Assembly (NCBI GenBank): GCA_022360235.1
Contig: JAKSDE010000084.1
Location: forward strand, 1-7,458
Reading direction: 5' to 3'
Source of the DNA: Cytophagales bacterium
GTDB taxonomy: Bacteria; Bacteroidota; Bacteroidia; Cytophagales; Amoebophilaceae
DNA length: 7,458 nucleotides
The notes beneath the pieces were generated by a model. The model saw nothing but the letters and a program-made list of their open reading frames with translations, was not told the origin of the DNA and made no database searches. The position numbers were made by a program, and so were the translations under genes. Positions 7,150 through 7,458 of the stretch are shown here, in pieces; position 1 is the first letter of the stretch, and the number at the start of each line of letters is the position of its first letter.

Positions 7150-7458
7150 GTGTGTCCAGCAAAGGCTGGTATTTTCAGCAGGAGATAGCCCTGCCAGGTT
7201 AAAAGTCCAAAACCTGTAGCTTGGGTAGCAGCATAGCCAGAAATCAAGAGGTTGAAGCCTACCGACAAACTCACCTCAGGGTGAGGCGAAGTATTAGGTC
7301 GTAGTGAAAACGAACACATAGCTGGCCTCGAAAACGCTAACCTCGAAGGTCGAGCCCGCGGCTCGGGGGTGAGTGTGTCACGAAGTAGAGAACGAAAACG
7401 TTCTTTGCATGCTGTGAATGAGATGGTGGTGGGCCCGCCGTAAGCGCTTTAGAGGAAG
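7150..7458 (+). mobile_element. Group II intron, 5' part, continuing beyond the window
   Basis: The element begins GTGTGTCC, a bacterial group II 5' splice-site sequence, 24 nt after the metG stop. Domain I-like hairpins follow: CCAGC/GCTGG (7156-7169), GCAGG/CCTGC (7178-7194), CAGGTT/AACCTG (7195-7216), CCTCA/TGAGG (7274-7286) and CGAGCC/GGCTCG (7351-7365). A stem AGAACG-AAAA-CGTTCT lies at 7389-7404. The EBS1 candidate AACTCA (7268-7273) pairs perfectly with the six exon bases before the junction. The final 86 bp match the minus-strand intron remnant. The reverse transcriptase/maturase gene and domains V-VI would lie past the window edge, so completeness cannot be judged. Frames across this RNA are not genes. 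Confidence 0.82.

Noticed and set aside
7131..7319. 62-codon minus-strand open frame
   Set aside because: It overlaps intron domain I hairpins on the other strand and has no recognisable protein features.
7320..7370. tRNA-like GC-rich fold
   Set aside because: There is no cloverleaf, anticodon arm or T-loop. The CGAGCC/GGCTCG stem fits the intron better.

Overview
The window reads as a stretch of a Bacteroidota chromosome, most likely from a reduced, host-associated lineage of the Amoebophilus/Cardinium kind. This is inferred from protein style, not from a search. MnmG and MetRS have Cytophaga-like wording (for example the KLSTS form of the KMSKS loop). No gene has a Shine-Dalgarno sequence, the spacers are long and AT-rich, and mobile-element debris fills the gaps between a few essential genes.

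Layout. 1-312 is gene-free. 313-2175 (minus) is mnmG, a complete tRNA-modification enzyme. 2176-2969 is a 794-bp spacer. It carries a perfect 16-bp parS-type ParB site, a second parS-like site 46 bp further on, a broken insertion sequence with the start of its transposase gene, and a 130-bp internally deleted relative of that element. 2970-4004 (plus) is ribD, a bifunctional riboflavin enzyme whose last codons and stop lie inside the terminal repeat of a small element. 4039-4793 is bracketed by inverted repeats and holds the minus-strand 5' half of a group II intron that has lost its catalytic 3' end. 4800-5421 is gene-free, with several hairpins and a possible metG promoter. 5422-7125 (plus) is metG, methionyl-tRNA synthetase, without the C-terminal tRNA-binding extension common in the phylum. 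Another group II intron starts at 7150, 24 nt after the metG stop, and runs off the window.

The three genes are independent single-gene units: tRNA wobble modification, riboflavin synthesis and tRNA charging. mnmG (gidA) beside parS is the classic gene neighbourhood near a replication origin, so the parS pair is the most interesting signal. The second theme is repeated attack by group II introns and small IS elements on the 3' flanks of ribD and metG. It leaves inverted intron copies on both sides of metG that could recombine. I found no evidence of a wholly new gene system here.
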